DNA from: DASPKW01 sp038244055 | Lineage (GTDB): Bacteria; Planctomycetota; Phycisphaerae; Tepidisphaerales; Tepidisphaeraceae | NCBI GenBank assembly: GCA_038244055.1 | Contig: JBBRTW010000003.1 | Span: 1-50,828 of the forward strand | Reading direction: 5' to 3' | DNA length: 50,828 nt | Shown: positions 41,201 to 49,149 of the stretch, piece after piece | Position numbering within the stretch: the stretch's first letter is position 1 | How the letters are laid out: every line of letters starts with the position of its first letter | Position numbers and translations under genes: made by a program | Notes under the pieces: generated by a model | Databases searched by the model: none | Told to the model about the DNA's origin: nothing | What the model saw: only the letters and a program-made list of their open reading frames with translations

Positions 41201-43789
41201 AGCGCGAGGACCGGCAAGACACTGGACATCAAAGGGCACGATCTGCGGATTCGCCCGGATACCGGGGAGATGGAGCTGGTTTCGGGGTGGTGTCAGTTCG
41301 GGCGCGAGCAGGATGACCGGGGGCGATGGTTCGGCACGGACAACAGCCATCCGCTCTTCTATTTCGCGCTGGAGGAGCGGTATTTGCAGAAGAATCCGAA
41401 TATCAGCATCCCCGATGCGCGGGCGCAGTTGCTGCCGCTGCCCCTGCCGCCGGTGTTTCCCAAAAGCGCGTTCGCGCGGCGGTATATCGGACTGGATCAT
41501 CACGGGCATTTCACGAGTGCGTGCGGGATATCGGTTTGGAGGGATGAGGTCGAGGGTTCAGGGTTCGGGGTTCAGGGTTCAGGACAGAAGCGAGAAGCGA
41601 GAATCGAGAAGCGAGACGATGCTCGCAACTCGCAACTCGCAACTCGCAACGCTTCCGATGCAACTCGCAACTCTTCCGTGCATGCCTTTATCTGCGAGCC
41701 GGTGCATAATCTGGTGCAGCATCAGGCGCTGGTGGAAAATGGTTCAACATTCAGCGCAACGCGCGTGGATGGGGAGAAGGGGGCGGACTGGGTGGCGGGG
41801 GAGGATCCGTGGTTTCGGCCGGTGATGACGCGATGCGGGCCGGATGGGGCGCTTTGGGTGGTGGATATGTATCGGTATATGATCGAGCATCCGGATTGGC
41901 TCAACGAGGTGGGGAAGAAGGAGCTCGCGCCGTTCTATCGCGATGGCGATGACCGGGGGCGGATCTATCGGGTCTATCCGAAAGCCCGGCCGCCGCGCGC
42001 GCTGGCGCGGCTGGATAAGGCTTCAATCGAAGAACTGGTCAAGGCGCTGGAATCGCCATCGGGTTTCACGCGCGATCTGGCCCAGCGGCTGTTGATCTGG
42101 AGCCCGGATGAAAAGGCCATGCGCCTGCTGCGGCGGATGGCGCTGGAGTCAAAAAATCCCCTGGCGCGCCTGCACGCGCTCTGCGCGATGGATGGGCTAA
42201 CCGGCATGATCGATCATACCGGGCCGCACAAGGTGGAGAGCCTCGACGCCGAACTTATTCTGGCGGCGATGAAGGATGCGGATGCGGGTGTGCGGATGCA
42301 GGGAGCGCGCCTGGCCGAGGGCTGGGTGAATGATCGGCCGGAATCGGCGGCCGTGGTGGAGGCGCTGGCGAAACTGGCGGCCGACGAAAACGCAAGCGTG
42401 CGCGTTCGGGCGATCTACGCGCTTGGGTTGTGCGTGGATGACCATGCCAGGGCGGCCGCGGATGCCGTGGCGGCAGCCGCGGTCAAACATGCGGATGACG
42501 CGTATGAAACGGCGGCGGCGCTGGGGACGATCAGCCAGCATGTGTTTCCCGATATTTCCACCAATGGGCTGGATGGCCGGCGATTGTTGACGCCGCATTT
42601 CGAGGCCTTGGTGAAGGCGGCGGTCGCGGCACGAGTTGCGCCGGATTCGACGCTCTATCAGAATCTGCTGATCGTCGCGGCGGCCGGGCGGAACCGGCAG
42701 GCTTCGGCGGAGTTACTTGCGCCAATCACGACGCCAAGCCCCGAGGGATTTACCCCCGCGCAGATTCGCGCGGCCGGGCGCTGGATGGATGCGATGGCGG
42801 GTCGGCATCTCTCGATTGTGGATTTTCTGGGATCGAACGGCGCGATAGGAAAGGGAAAGGAAATGCAGACGCTTGCGCCTCTGTTCGATCACGCCGCACG
42901 CGCCGCCGGCGATGAGAAGGCGACCCCCGATGATCGGCAGGCGGCCACGGAGCTTCTGGGACGCCTGCCGGAGCGAAAGGCGGCCGATCTGAAGATCATC
43001 GGGGCACTGCTCTCCCCGCAAACACCGGCCGAGGTCCAGGTCGCCGCGGTGAAGGCGGCCGGGCGCACGGGCGATCCATCGGTGCCGGCGTTTCTGCTGG
43101 CCGGCTGGGCCGGGCACGGCCCGCCCCTCCGCACAGCCATCGCCGATGCGCTCTTCACGCGCGAGACTTGGCTCGCCGATTTCGCCAAGCACCCGGCCGC
43201 GCGGGACCTGGATTTCTCCCGCAAGCAGCGCCTGCTCAACCACAAATCCCCCGCCATCCGCGAAGCGGCCAAAACCAATCTCGCATCCGCCGCCGCCGGC
43301 GCGGACCGGCAGAAAGTCATCGATGAATACGCGCCATCCCTGACCATGCCCGGCGATGCGAAGCGCGGCCAGACTCTTTACGCCGAGCAATGCGCCACCT
43401 GCCACAAAGTCGGCGCGGCCACGCTCAGCGCCGATGGCAAACCGCTCGGGCACGATCTCGGCCCGAACCTGCTGACGGTCCGCGACTGGACCAGGGAAAG
43501 CCTGCTCACGGCGATCCTCGATCCCGATCGCACGGTTGCGCCGCAGTTCATGTCTTACATCGCGACTCTGGCCGATGGGCATCAGATCACGGGGCTGATC
43601 GCGGCGGAGTCGGCCGGGTCGATCTCGATCCGGCAGCTCGATGATACGACGGTGCAGGTGGCGCGGGCCTCGCTGAAATCGCTGGTCTCCACGGGCCATT
43701 CGCTGATGCCGCAGGGATTCGAGTCCGCGCTGTCGGCGAAGGACCTGGCGGATTTGATGGCGTTTGTGACGGATGCGGAGCGAAGGTAG
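38300..43789 (+). CDS. Giant fusion: ceramidase-like domain, LamG, PVC-type dehydrogenase, HEAT repeats, cytochrome c
   Basis: The protein is 1829 aa. A signal peptide (WILNFLFVLLVSFVV, about 9-25) leads. Residues 28-505 resemble neutral ceramidase N-terminal domains: THSHSVPSS for zinc and QGTSGDIW near the nucleophile site. Residues 520-745 form a LamG/concanavalin-like domain. Residues about 808-1227 are the PVC membrane-bound dehydrogenase domain (VVELVAAEPLVVDPVAIDWG, EDTDGDGKYDK). HEAT-like helices cover about 1230-1670. A heme domain with CATCH at 1698-1702 closes it. Such dehydrogenase-cytochrome proteins are typical of planctomycetes and probably oxidise sugar-like polymers outside the cytoplasm. 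A 40-residue heptad insertion interrupts the dehydrogenase domain. ATG 38300 was preferred to GTG 38294. Confidence 0.9.
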   Translation: MQHRGIRNWILNFLFVLLVSFVVHLPCGAGPLRVGAYVQDVSPTTFPVIINGGFAEGHAEKIIDPPHARAFVLEDGKEKIAIVIVDSCMIPRELLDDAKERARKLTGIATDRMLISATHSHSVPSSMACLGSDADANYVKILPGLLARAIDEANKRLAPARIGWTVINDPEHTAVRRWIFRPDRMRKDPFGELTVRANMHPGYLSPDAVGPTGPIDPGLSVIAIQYADGRPMGLIANYSMHYFGASPVSADYYGKFCAKVSEKLAPGDKDFVAAMSQGTSGDIWLADYSKPAPKEKRDIEVYSQAIADEVAEAVGKNEKTKNLRPGEAAGGIQSAAIQYSSDVPIAMKETTLKLRRRVPDEKRLAWAKEKVAAFNAAAEKAGGAVPIKPKLQPDVYAREAIMLHDEPERELKLQAIRIGDLAIAAIPNEVFALTGLKLKAMSPLPMTVNIELANGAEGYIPPPEQHKLGGYTTWPARTAGLEEQAEPKIVEGVLKLMEAVSGARRKTPVEGMGDYAKAVMASKPAAYWRMAEMSGPFCADITGNGLTGIYEAGVVFYLPGAVGGAAGDAITGDAITGDAARPSRAAHFAGGRLAIAPMELKLPYSVEFFAWNGMAAEARPVAAYLFSRGKKGDQDGDGDHLGIGGNIEGGANAGKLIFYNGSGRKQLLAGKTIMTPREWYHIAMARDGKRVRAWVNGNLEIDADAEVTSDTEDFFFGGRCDNFANLEGKLDEISFYRRALLTDEVAGHFKAAALPAPKEAGAKAGGTTGGSARSATATGTATAVSTAAVDSTPAGQGAGLRKRASEPLSPAESMAKIHVAPEMVVELVAAEPLVVDPVAIDWGADGKLWVVEMADYPYGMDGKGAPGGRIKYLEDTDGDGKYDKATLFMDHIQMPNGILAWKKGVIVTAAPEVFYAEDTDGDGKADKKEVLYSGFKAGNPQLRCNGLRWGLDNWVYIANGWSAGIVKSARTGKTLDIKGHDLRIRPDTGEMELVSGWCQFGREQDDRGRWFGTDNSHPLFYFALEERYLQKNPNISIPDARAQLLPLPLPPVFPKSAFARRYIGLDHHGHFTSACGISVWRDEVEGSGFGVQGSGQKREARIEKRDDARNSQLATRNASDATRNSSVHAFICEPVHNLVQHQALVENGSTFSATRVDGEKGADWVAGEDPWFRPVMTRCGPDGALWVVDMYRYMIEHPDWLNEVGKKELAPFYRDGDDRGRIYRVYPKARPPRALARLDKASIEELVKALESPSGFTRDLAQRLLIWSPDEKAMRLLRRMALESKNPLARLHALCAMDGLTGMIDHTGPHKVESLDAELILAAMKDADAGVRMQGARLAEGWVNDRPESAAVVEALAKLAADENASVRVRAIYALGLCVDDHARAAADAVAAAAVKHADDAYETAAALGTISQHVFPDISTNGLDGRRLLTPHFEALVKAAVAARVAPDSTLYQNLLIVAAAGRNRQASAELLAPITTPSPEGFTPAQIRAAGRWMDAMAGRHLSIVDFLGSNGAIGKGKEMQTLAPLFDHAARAAGDEKATPDDRQAATELLGRLPERKAADLKIIGALLSPQTPAEVQVAAVKAAGRTGDPSVPAFLLAGWAGHGPPLRTAIADALFTRETWLADFAKHPAARDLDFSRKQRLLNHKSPAIREAAKTNLASAAAGADRQKVIDEYAPSLTMPGDAKRGQTLYAEQCATCHKVGAATLSADGKPLGHDLGPNLLTVRDWTRESLLTAILDPDRTVAPQFMSYIATLADGHQITGLIAAESAGSISIRQLDDTTVQVARASLKSLVSTGHSLMPQGFESALSAKDLADLMAFVTDAERR
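41553..41676. repeat. Three-part heptad module in the giant gene
   Basis: AGGGTTC occurs four times (41553-41580, one unit GGGGTTC). AGAAGCG occurs four times (41586-41613, one unit AGAATCG). GCTCGCA and ACTCGCA follow (41621-41669), then ACTCTTC. All three heptamers also occur in valS. Confidence 0.93.
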
Positions 43790-43853
43790 ACGTCGACAGA
43801 AGATCGGTACAATAAAACATCCAAAGCGACGGTGACGTGCTTCAACCGCAATC

Positions 43854-44444
43854 ATGAATCAATCAGCGATCATACTCCTGGCGGCCGGCAACTCCACGCG
43901 AATGGGCTCGCCCAAGCAACTGCTGGATTTTCGAGGCAGGCCGCTTCTTCGGCATGCCGTGGAGACTGCCCTCGCGGCGGAATGCGGGCCGGTGGTCGTC
44001 GTCCTCGGGGCCCATGAGATGGAGATGCGCGCGGCGGTTGAAGGGCTGGCGGTTGAGATCGCGATCAATCCGCACTGGGCGGAGGGGATGGGGACTTCGA
44101 TTCAGGCGGGGTTAGACCATTTGCAGGCGCGCGACATCGTTGGAGCAATCTTAGCGCTGGCGGATCAGCCGATGGTCACGGCCGGCATTTTGCGCGGGCT
44201 GGTCGAGCAGCACCTACAGAGCGGCAAGGCGATCGTGGCATCGCGTTACTCGGGGACGGCGGGTGTGCCGGCATTTTTCGCGCGCGGAAGTTTCCCCTTG
44301 TTGATGGCACTCAAGCCGGATCAAGGATGCAAGGGCGTGATCCTCGGCCATCCCGATGATGCACTGCTGGTAGACTGCGCGGAGGCGGCGATGGATATCG
44401 ATACGCCGGATGACTACGCCCGCGCGGTGGGAGGCGGACAATGA
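43854..44444 (+). CDS. MocA-like nucleotidyltransferase (molybdopterin cytidylyltransferase family)
   Basis: The protein is 196 aa, a MobA-like NTP transferase. It has the signature LLAAGNSTRMGSPKQLL, then GMGTSIQAGL and ADQPMV. MocA attaches CMP to the molybdenum cofactor for xanthine dehydrogenase-type enzymes; related proteins act on other cofactors. Its stop codon overlaps the ATG of the xdhC-like gene (ATGA), so the two are translationally coupled. No ribosome binding site is obvious upstream. Confidence 0.9.
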   Translation: MNQSAIILLAAGNSTRMGSPKQLLDFRGRPLLRHAVETALAAECGPVVVVLGAHEMEMRAAVEGLAVEIAINPHWAEGMGTSIQAGLDHLQARDIVGAILALADQPMVTAGILRGLVEQHLQSGKAIVASRYSGTAGVPAFFARGSFPLLMALKPDQGCKGVILGHPDDALLVDCAEAAMDIDTPDDYARAVGGGQ

Positions 44445-45619
44445 ATGAGTTGGAAGCGATTCTCGATGGCATCGAGCGGCTGTGGCTCGCGGGCGAAGAG
44501 GCTGCGCTGGCGACGGTGGTCAGCGTGAAAGGGTCGGCCTACCGGCGGCCGGGGGCGCAGATGCTGATTTCGCCCGGAGGTGGCGGGCGAATCGGGTCGG
44601 TGAGCGGCGGATGCCTTGAGGGAGATGTTGCCCGCAAGGCATGGCAGTTGACCGAAGGCGGACAGGCGGCGGTGCTGCGCTATGATTCATCGGCCGATGA
44701 TGATGGCCTCTGGGGACTCTGGCTGGGATGCAATGGGGTGATTGAAATCCTCGTTGAACGAATCGCGCGGGCCAATCCGCTGGTCGGGTTTGTGCGGCAA
44801 TGCTTCGAGAGGCGAAGGCGGGGATTGGTCGCGACTGTTTTTGGCGGCGAAGAGGCAACCGGGGTCGCGGTGGGTGCACGTTTGCTGATGGACGAGGATG
44901 GCGCGATCGAGTCGGATCCCTCTTCACTTGCCGAGCGCATCCCGCGGCTTGTTGAACATGCCCGCGCGACTGCCGAGTTGGGAGAAACGCAGATTGCATC
45001 GTACAAACTGGCGAATGGTCGCGCGGAGGCGCTGCTGGAAATCATCGAACCGCCGGTGGCGCTGGTGATTTGCGGGGCGGGATGGGATGCGCTTCCGCTG
45101 GTTGCGGCGGCCAGGGCGGTGGGGTGGCGCGTGGCGGTGGCGGACCGCCGCGCCGGCCACGCAACGCGCGAGCGATTTCCGCTGGCGGATGGAGTGGTCG
45201 TTTGCCCCCCTGCTGATTTGGCAAAGCATGTGCGGATGGATGCGCGGACGGCCATCGTGCTGATGACCCATCATTATCCCGATGACCTTGGTTTTCTGCC
45301 CGCGGCGCTGCGATCCGAAGCGTTCTACGTCGGCCTGCTCGGGCCGGCCCGGCGGAGAGATCGGCTACTGGTGGACCTGTTCGATCAGGAAGGATTCGCG
45401 CCTGCGGATTCGGAACTCGCGCGCCTTTACGGGCCGGTCGGGCTGGATATCGGCGCGGAAGAGCCGGCCGAGGTCGCGGCGGCGATTGTCGCGGAAATTC
45501 TGGGCGTATTAGCGAGGCGGAGCGGCGGGCCAATGCGAGAGCGTTGCGCGCCGATTCACGATCAGGTGCGGCACTTGAAAGAAAACGCTTGTTCCCCTCC
45601 GCAAGCATCGGTAGCATGA
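44441..45619 (+). CDS. XdhC/CoxI-family protein
   Basis: The protein is 392 aa. The N-terminal part has ATVVSVKGSAYRRPGAQMLI and SVSGGCLEGDV, both XdhC signatures. The C-terminal part has a Rossmann segment (VALVICGAGWDALPLVAAARAVGW) and MTHHYPDDLGFLPAAL. XdhC proteins bind molybdenum cofactor and help insert it into xanthine dehydrogenase-type enzymes. No such enzyme is in the window. It is coupled to mocA by ATGA upstream and to the CHAT gene by ATGA downstream. Confidence 0.92.
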   Translation: MNELEAILDGIERLWLAGEEAALATVVSVKGSAYRRPGAQMLISPGGGGRIGSVSGGCLEGDVARKAWQLTEGGQAAVLRYDSSADDDGLWGLWLGCNGVIEILVERIARANPLVGFVRQCFERRRRGLVATVFGGEEATGVAVGARLLMDEDGAIESDPSSLAERIPRLVEHARATAELGETQIASYKLANGRAEALLEIIEPPVALVICGAGWDALPLVAAARAVGWRVAVADRRAGHATRERFPLADGVVVCPPADLAKHVRMDARTAIVLMTHHYPDDLGFLPAALRSEAFYVGLLGPARRRDRLLVDLFDQEGFAPADSELARLYGPVGLDIGAEEPAEVAAAIVAEILGVLARRSGGPMRERCAPIHDQVRHLKENACSPPQASVA

Positions 45620-48600
45620 TGCGGATGGTCGCCTACGCGCCCTACCGACTCTGCTGCGCGACCATCATGCACCTCGCCCATGCTGTAAATAGAACGGGAA
45701 TAGCCGTCATTGTGGGTCTGATCGCCGCGCCTGGTTTGGTGACCGTTGCCGCGTGGGCCGCGCCTCCGGCCACCGTTCCCCAGCCTGGCGAAGCAGTGCC
45801 CGCGCTCGATTTTCGCTGGGCGGAATGGCAGACCCGGCATAACGGTCAGTTGCTTCTCCGCCGGGCCATGCTGATGGGCGATCCGGGTCTCAGCAGGCGG
45901 GTCGATGATGCGATCGCCTTCCACGCCGAATTTCGTTCCATGCTTTTCGAAGGCCGGCAGCGGCAGGCGCTGGCGATTCCGACGAACAAGGTCACGAACC
46001 TGCCTGGCCTGTCAACGCCGCTTGTGGAATATGACTTCATAGCCAGTTTCAGGGGCATCCGCTTTCGCCAGACCGAGACGACGTTCCGCGAATTTTTCGG
46101 AACCGAAAGTTACGAATGGGCCCTGTGGGTCAATAATGTGGCGGAGGCATACCGGTCTCACGGCGATGCGGGAGATGTCGAAAAGGCCATTGGATATTTC
46201 AAGGAGGCCGAGCAGATCATCATCAAGGCCTATGAGGGCCTGCCCAATCCCGATCAGGCCAATATTCACGCCAACCTGGCGCTGGCCGAGAGCGAGCTTC
46301 TGCATTTCGATGCGGCGCGGCGCGGGATGATCGAGGCCCTGGAGACACTCAAACGCACCGTTGGGACGCGGCACGCGCTGTTCTGCCTGCACACGACAAA
46401 CCTGGCCGAACTGTGCCGCAAGACGGGCGATCTGCCCACGGCGCGGAAATTGCTCAACGACAATATCGCGCGGCTCGATGCGATCGCCGAGCCGTATTCC
46501 ATCGGCGAGCGCATCGACCTGCTGCGAACCCGCATCTTCACGCTCAACGCCCTGGCCAACCTCGAGGAAGACATCAACGACCACCAGCAGGCGCGGCGCT
46601 GGCTGGATCGAGATCTGGTGGAGGTCATCAAGCTCGAGGCGCTGATGAAGACCGATCCGACCGACATGCGGGCGCTCTGCCTGATTCAATTGGCGAACCT
46701 GGCGGCCAACGGCGATGAACTGGACCTCGCGGCGTTGGACCGGGCCGACCAGCAAGCCGACGAGGCGACCGCGATCATTCTCAAGCTGTTCGGGCAGGAT
46801 CATCCACGCTACGCCGAGGCGTTGCTCGTACATTCGCGCGTGCTTCTCCGCCGCTCCGACCCGGCCAAGCGCGATCTCGAGCGGAGATTTTATTTTCGCG
46901 AGACCGCCCGGAAAATTCTCTCCAAGCAGGGTGCCGGCCCGGCCGCCCATCTCCAGTTGTTTACGATCGACATTCAGGACCTGCTGCGCGACAAGCGCTT
47001 CGATGAAGCCGAACGCACGGCCGACCAGTGGGTGAAGGAGGCGCGCGCCCTTCTCGGCGAAACCGCGCCGGAGGTGGCGGGAATCTGGCTGAAGATCGCC
47101 ATTACCCGGATGATGGCGGGGCATCCCGATCGGGCCTGCGAGGCGGTCGATCAGTCCCTTGCCCTGGCGCGGCGGCACCTGGACCTGACGCTGGCGGCGC
47201 ATTCGGAACTCCAGCAGCTTCAAATGGCACGCGATGTCCGCGCGCACCTCGATGTGTTTTTGTCGCTGCACCGCGCGGCCGGGATGATCGACCAGGATGC
47301 GTATGGACAGATTCTGTCCATCAAAGGGGCGGTGTTCACGCGGCAGAGATTGGTGCGCGCGGCCCGCGATCCGGCTGACACCCGCTCGGCCGATCTGCTG
47401 ACGCGCCTGCGCGGGGAAGTCTCGCTCCTCCAGTCACTGACCCAGACCCGCGCCCAACACGGCCCGGATCCATCGCTCGATGCCCGCCTCACCCGGCTCA
47501 ATACATCGGTTGGCCTGCTCCAATCCGAGCTTTCCACGGCACTGGATCAAAAGAGCGCGCTGCACTTGGCCGGCCCGGATCAGCTTCGCAGCGCCCTGCC
47601 CGAGGGCGTTGCCCTGATCGATTTCATCCGTTTTTTTGATACCCGTCCGCCCGCGCCGGGCAAGGACGACTGGGATGAGCGCCCGCGCTACCTCGCGATG
47701 ATCTCAACCCGCAATCAGCTCATGCCCGTCGAGTTCGACGATAAGATCGATGCCAATGTCATCGATGCGGCCATCGCCGACTGGCGGAAGAATCAGTTGT
47801 TCGATGCCGAGGCCGGGCTGCGCCTGCGAAAGATGCTCTGGGCCCCGATCGAGCCGCGATTACAGAACATCAAGGTCATTCTGATTTCTCCCGATGGCGC
47901 GCTGAACATGCTCCCCTTCGCGGCGCTTCCCGATGAGCCCGCGCCGGGGCGCGGGCCGGCCGGATCAAACGCGCCGCTCGGGCGACTGATCGACCGCTAT
48001 GCGTTCGCGACCGTGCCGGTGCCGGCGCTTCTGCCTTCGCTCATGGACCCCAAGGCCGCTCGGCCGGGCAAGGGAGCGCTCCTGGTCGGTGGGATCGATT
48101 TCAATCACGCGATCGCTTCGACCCCGCCCACCACGCAGCGAGCGGTAATGCCGATCGCAACGACCCAGGCCGGCGGCTTTGGCCCCCTGCCCGGCGCGGC
48201 CGAGGAAATCCGCGTGGTATCGGCCGAGTTCACCCACGCCTTCGGCCCTGAGTCGGTGCGAACGCTCAGCGGCGCTGCCGCGACCAAATCCGCGCTCTGG
48301 GATGCGGTGCGCGGGCGGCGCTTCGTCCACCTGGCCACGCACGGGTTCTTCAATCCCCAGCCCGCGCTGCCCGCCACCCGCCCGGCCAATTCGAGCGATG
48401 CGATGGCCGGCGCGCTCGCCAATGCGCCCCTGATTGTCGACCCTGGCCTTCTCTCGGGTATCGGCCTGTCGGGCGCGAACCTCCCATCGCGTATGGGCGA
48501 AGGCGATCTTCCGGAGCCCAACCAGGGTCTGCTTACAGCCGCCGAGGTGGAGCAGGGAGATTTGAGCGGCGTGCAGACGGTCGTTCTCTCGGCCTGCGAG

Positions 48601-49134
48601 ACCGGCCTGGGCACTTCATCCGCCGGCGAAGGATTGCTGGGGTTGCAGCGCTCGTTCCAAATGGCCGGGGCGCGGACCGTCGTTGCCAGCCTGTGGAAGG
48701 TGGACGATCAGCGCACGCGCGAGTTGATGATTTCCTTCTACGACAAGCTCATCGCGCGGGGCCGGCCGCCGATCCTCGCGCTGCGGCAGGCGCAGCGCGA
48801 AGTGCTCCATTCGCAAAGCGCATCCGATGGCCGCTCCCGCGCCGTGGTTGTCGGCGGCGATTCAAGCCGGGCCGGCGACCCCTCCGCGACGGCCTCCCAC
48901 CCGACGCTCTGGGCCGCCTGGATTCTCAGCGGCGATCCGGGCGATCTCAATGCGGCCATGGCGCAATTTGATGTCGTCGATCCGCCCCCGGCCGCCGATC
49001 TGGCGGCTGTCCTGCCGCCAGCGGCCGATAATGGCCGGGCTGGCTGGGGTGTGCCCCTCGCCGCGGCATTGGCGCTGGCTATCGCGATTGTACTGGTTCG
49101 CAGGCGATTTCGGGTTAAGACGACCGCATCGTAA
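45616..49134 (+). CDS. TPR-CHAT protein with signal peptide and C-terminal membrane helix
   Basis: The protein is 1172 aa. A hydrophobic signal (HAVNRTGIAVIVGLIAAPGLV) lies near residues 21-41; if ATG 45667 were used it would be a standard signal peptide. Residues about 150-560 are TPR-like helix pairs. The C-terminal CHAT caspase-like domain has the catalytic pair His909 (LATHG) and Cys994 (LSACETG), then GEGLLGLQRSFQMAGARTVVASLWKVDD. A last helix (about 1139-1160, PLAAALALAIAIVLV) and a basic tail end it. ATG 45616 overlaps the xdhC stop as ATGA. The layout suggests an envelope-anchored protease or peptide-binding protein; the substrate is unknown. Confidence 0.9.
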   Translation: MMRMVAYAPYRLCCATIMHLAHAVNRTGIAVIVGLIAAPGLVTVAAWAAPPATVPQPGEAVPALDFRWAEWQTRHNGQLLLRRAMLMGDPGLSRRVDDAIAFHAEFRSMLFEGRQRQALAIPTNKVTNLPGLSTPLVEYDFIASFRGIRFRQTETTFREFFGTESYEWALWVNNVAEAYRSHGDAGDVEKAIGYFKEAEQIIIKAYEGLPNPDQANIHANLALAESELLHFDAARRGMIEALETLKRTVGTRHALFCLHTTNLAELCRKTGDLPTARKLLNDNIARLDAIAEPYSIGERIDLLRTRIFTLNALANLEEDINDHQQARRWLDRDLVEVIKLEALMKTDPTDMRALCLIQLANLAANGDELDLAALDRADQQADEATAIILKLFGQDHPRYAEALLVHSRVLLRRSDPAKRDLERRFYFRETARKILSKQGAGPAAHLQLFTIDIQDLLRDKRFDEAERTADQWVKEARALLGETAPEVAGIWLKIAITRMMAGHPDRACEAVDQSLALARRHLDLTLAAHSELQQLQMARDVRAHLDVFLSLHRAAGMIDQDAYGQILSIKGAVFTRQRLVRAARDPADTRSADLLTRLRGEVSLLQSLTQTRAQHGPDPSLDARLTRLNTSVGLLQSELSTALDQKSALHLAGPDQLRSALPEGVALIDFIRFFDTRPPAPGKDDWDERPRYLAMISTRNQLMPVEFDDKIDANVIDAAIADWRKNQLFDAEAGLRLRKMLWAPIEPRLQNIKVILISPDGALNMLPFAALPDEPAPGRGPAGSNAPLGRLIDRYAFATVPVPALLPSLMDPKAARPGKGALLVGGIDFNHAIASTPPTTQRAVMPIATTQAGGFGPLPGAAEEIRVVSAEFTHAFGPESVRTLSGAAATKSALWDAVRGRRFVHLATHGFFNPQPALPATRPANSSDAMAGALANAPLIVDPGLLSGIGLSGANLPSRMGEGDLPEPNQGLLTAAEVEQGDLSGVQTVVLSACETGLGTSSAGEGLLGLQRSFQMAGARTVVASLWKVDDQRTRELMISFYDKLIARGRPPILALRQAQREVLHSQSASDGRSRAVVVGGDSSRAGDPSATASHPTLWAAWILSGDPGDLNAAMAQFDVVDPPPAADLAAVLPPAADNGRAGWGVPLAAALALAIAIVLVRRRFRVKTTAS

Positions 49135-49149
49135 GTCGATCAAGTGGAT

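Noticed and set aside
45616..49134. CHAT gene as part of a phage-defence system
   Set aside because: No CRISPR type III-E, gasdermin, nuclease or other defence partner is present; the signal peptide and coupling to xdhC suggest an envelope or metabolic context.
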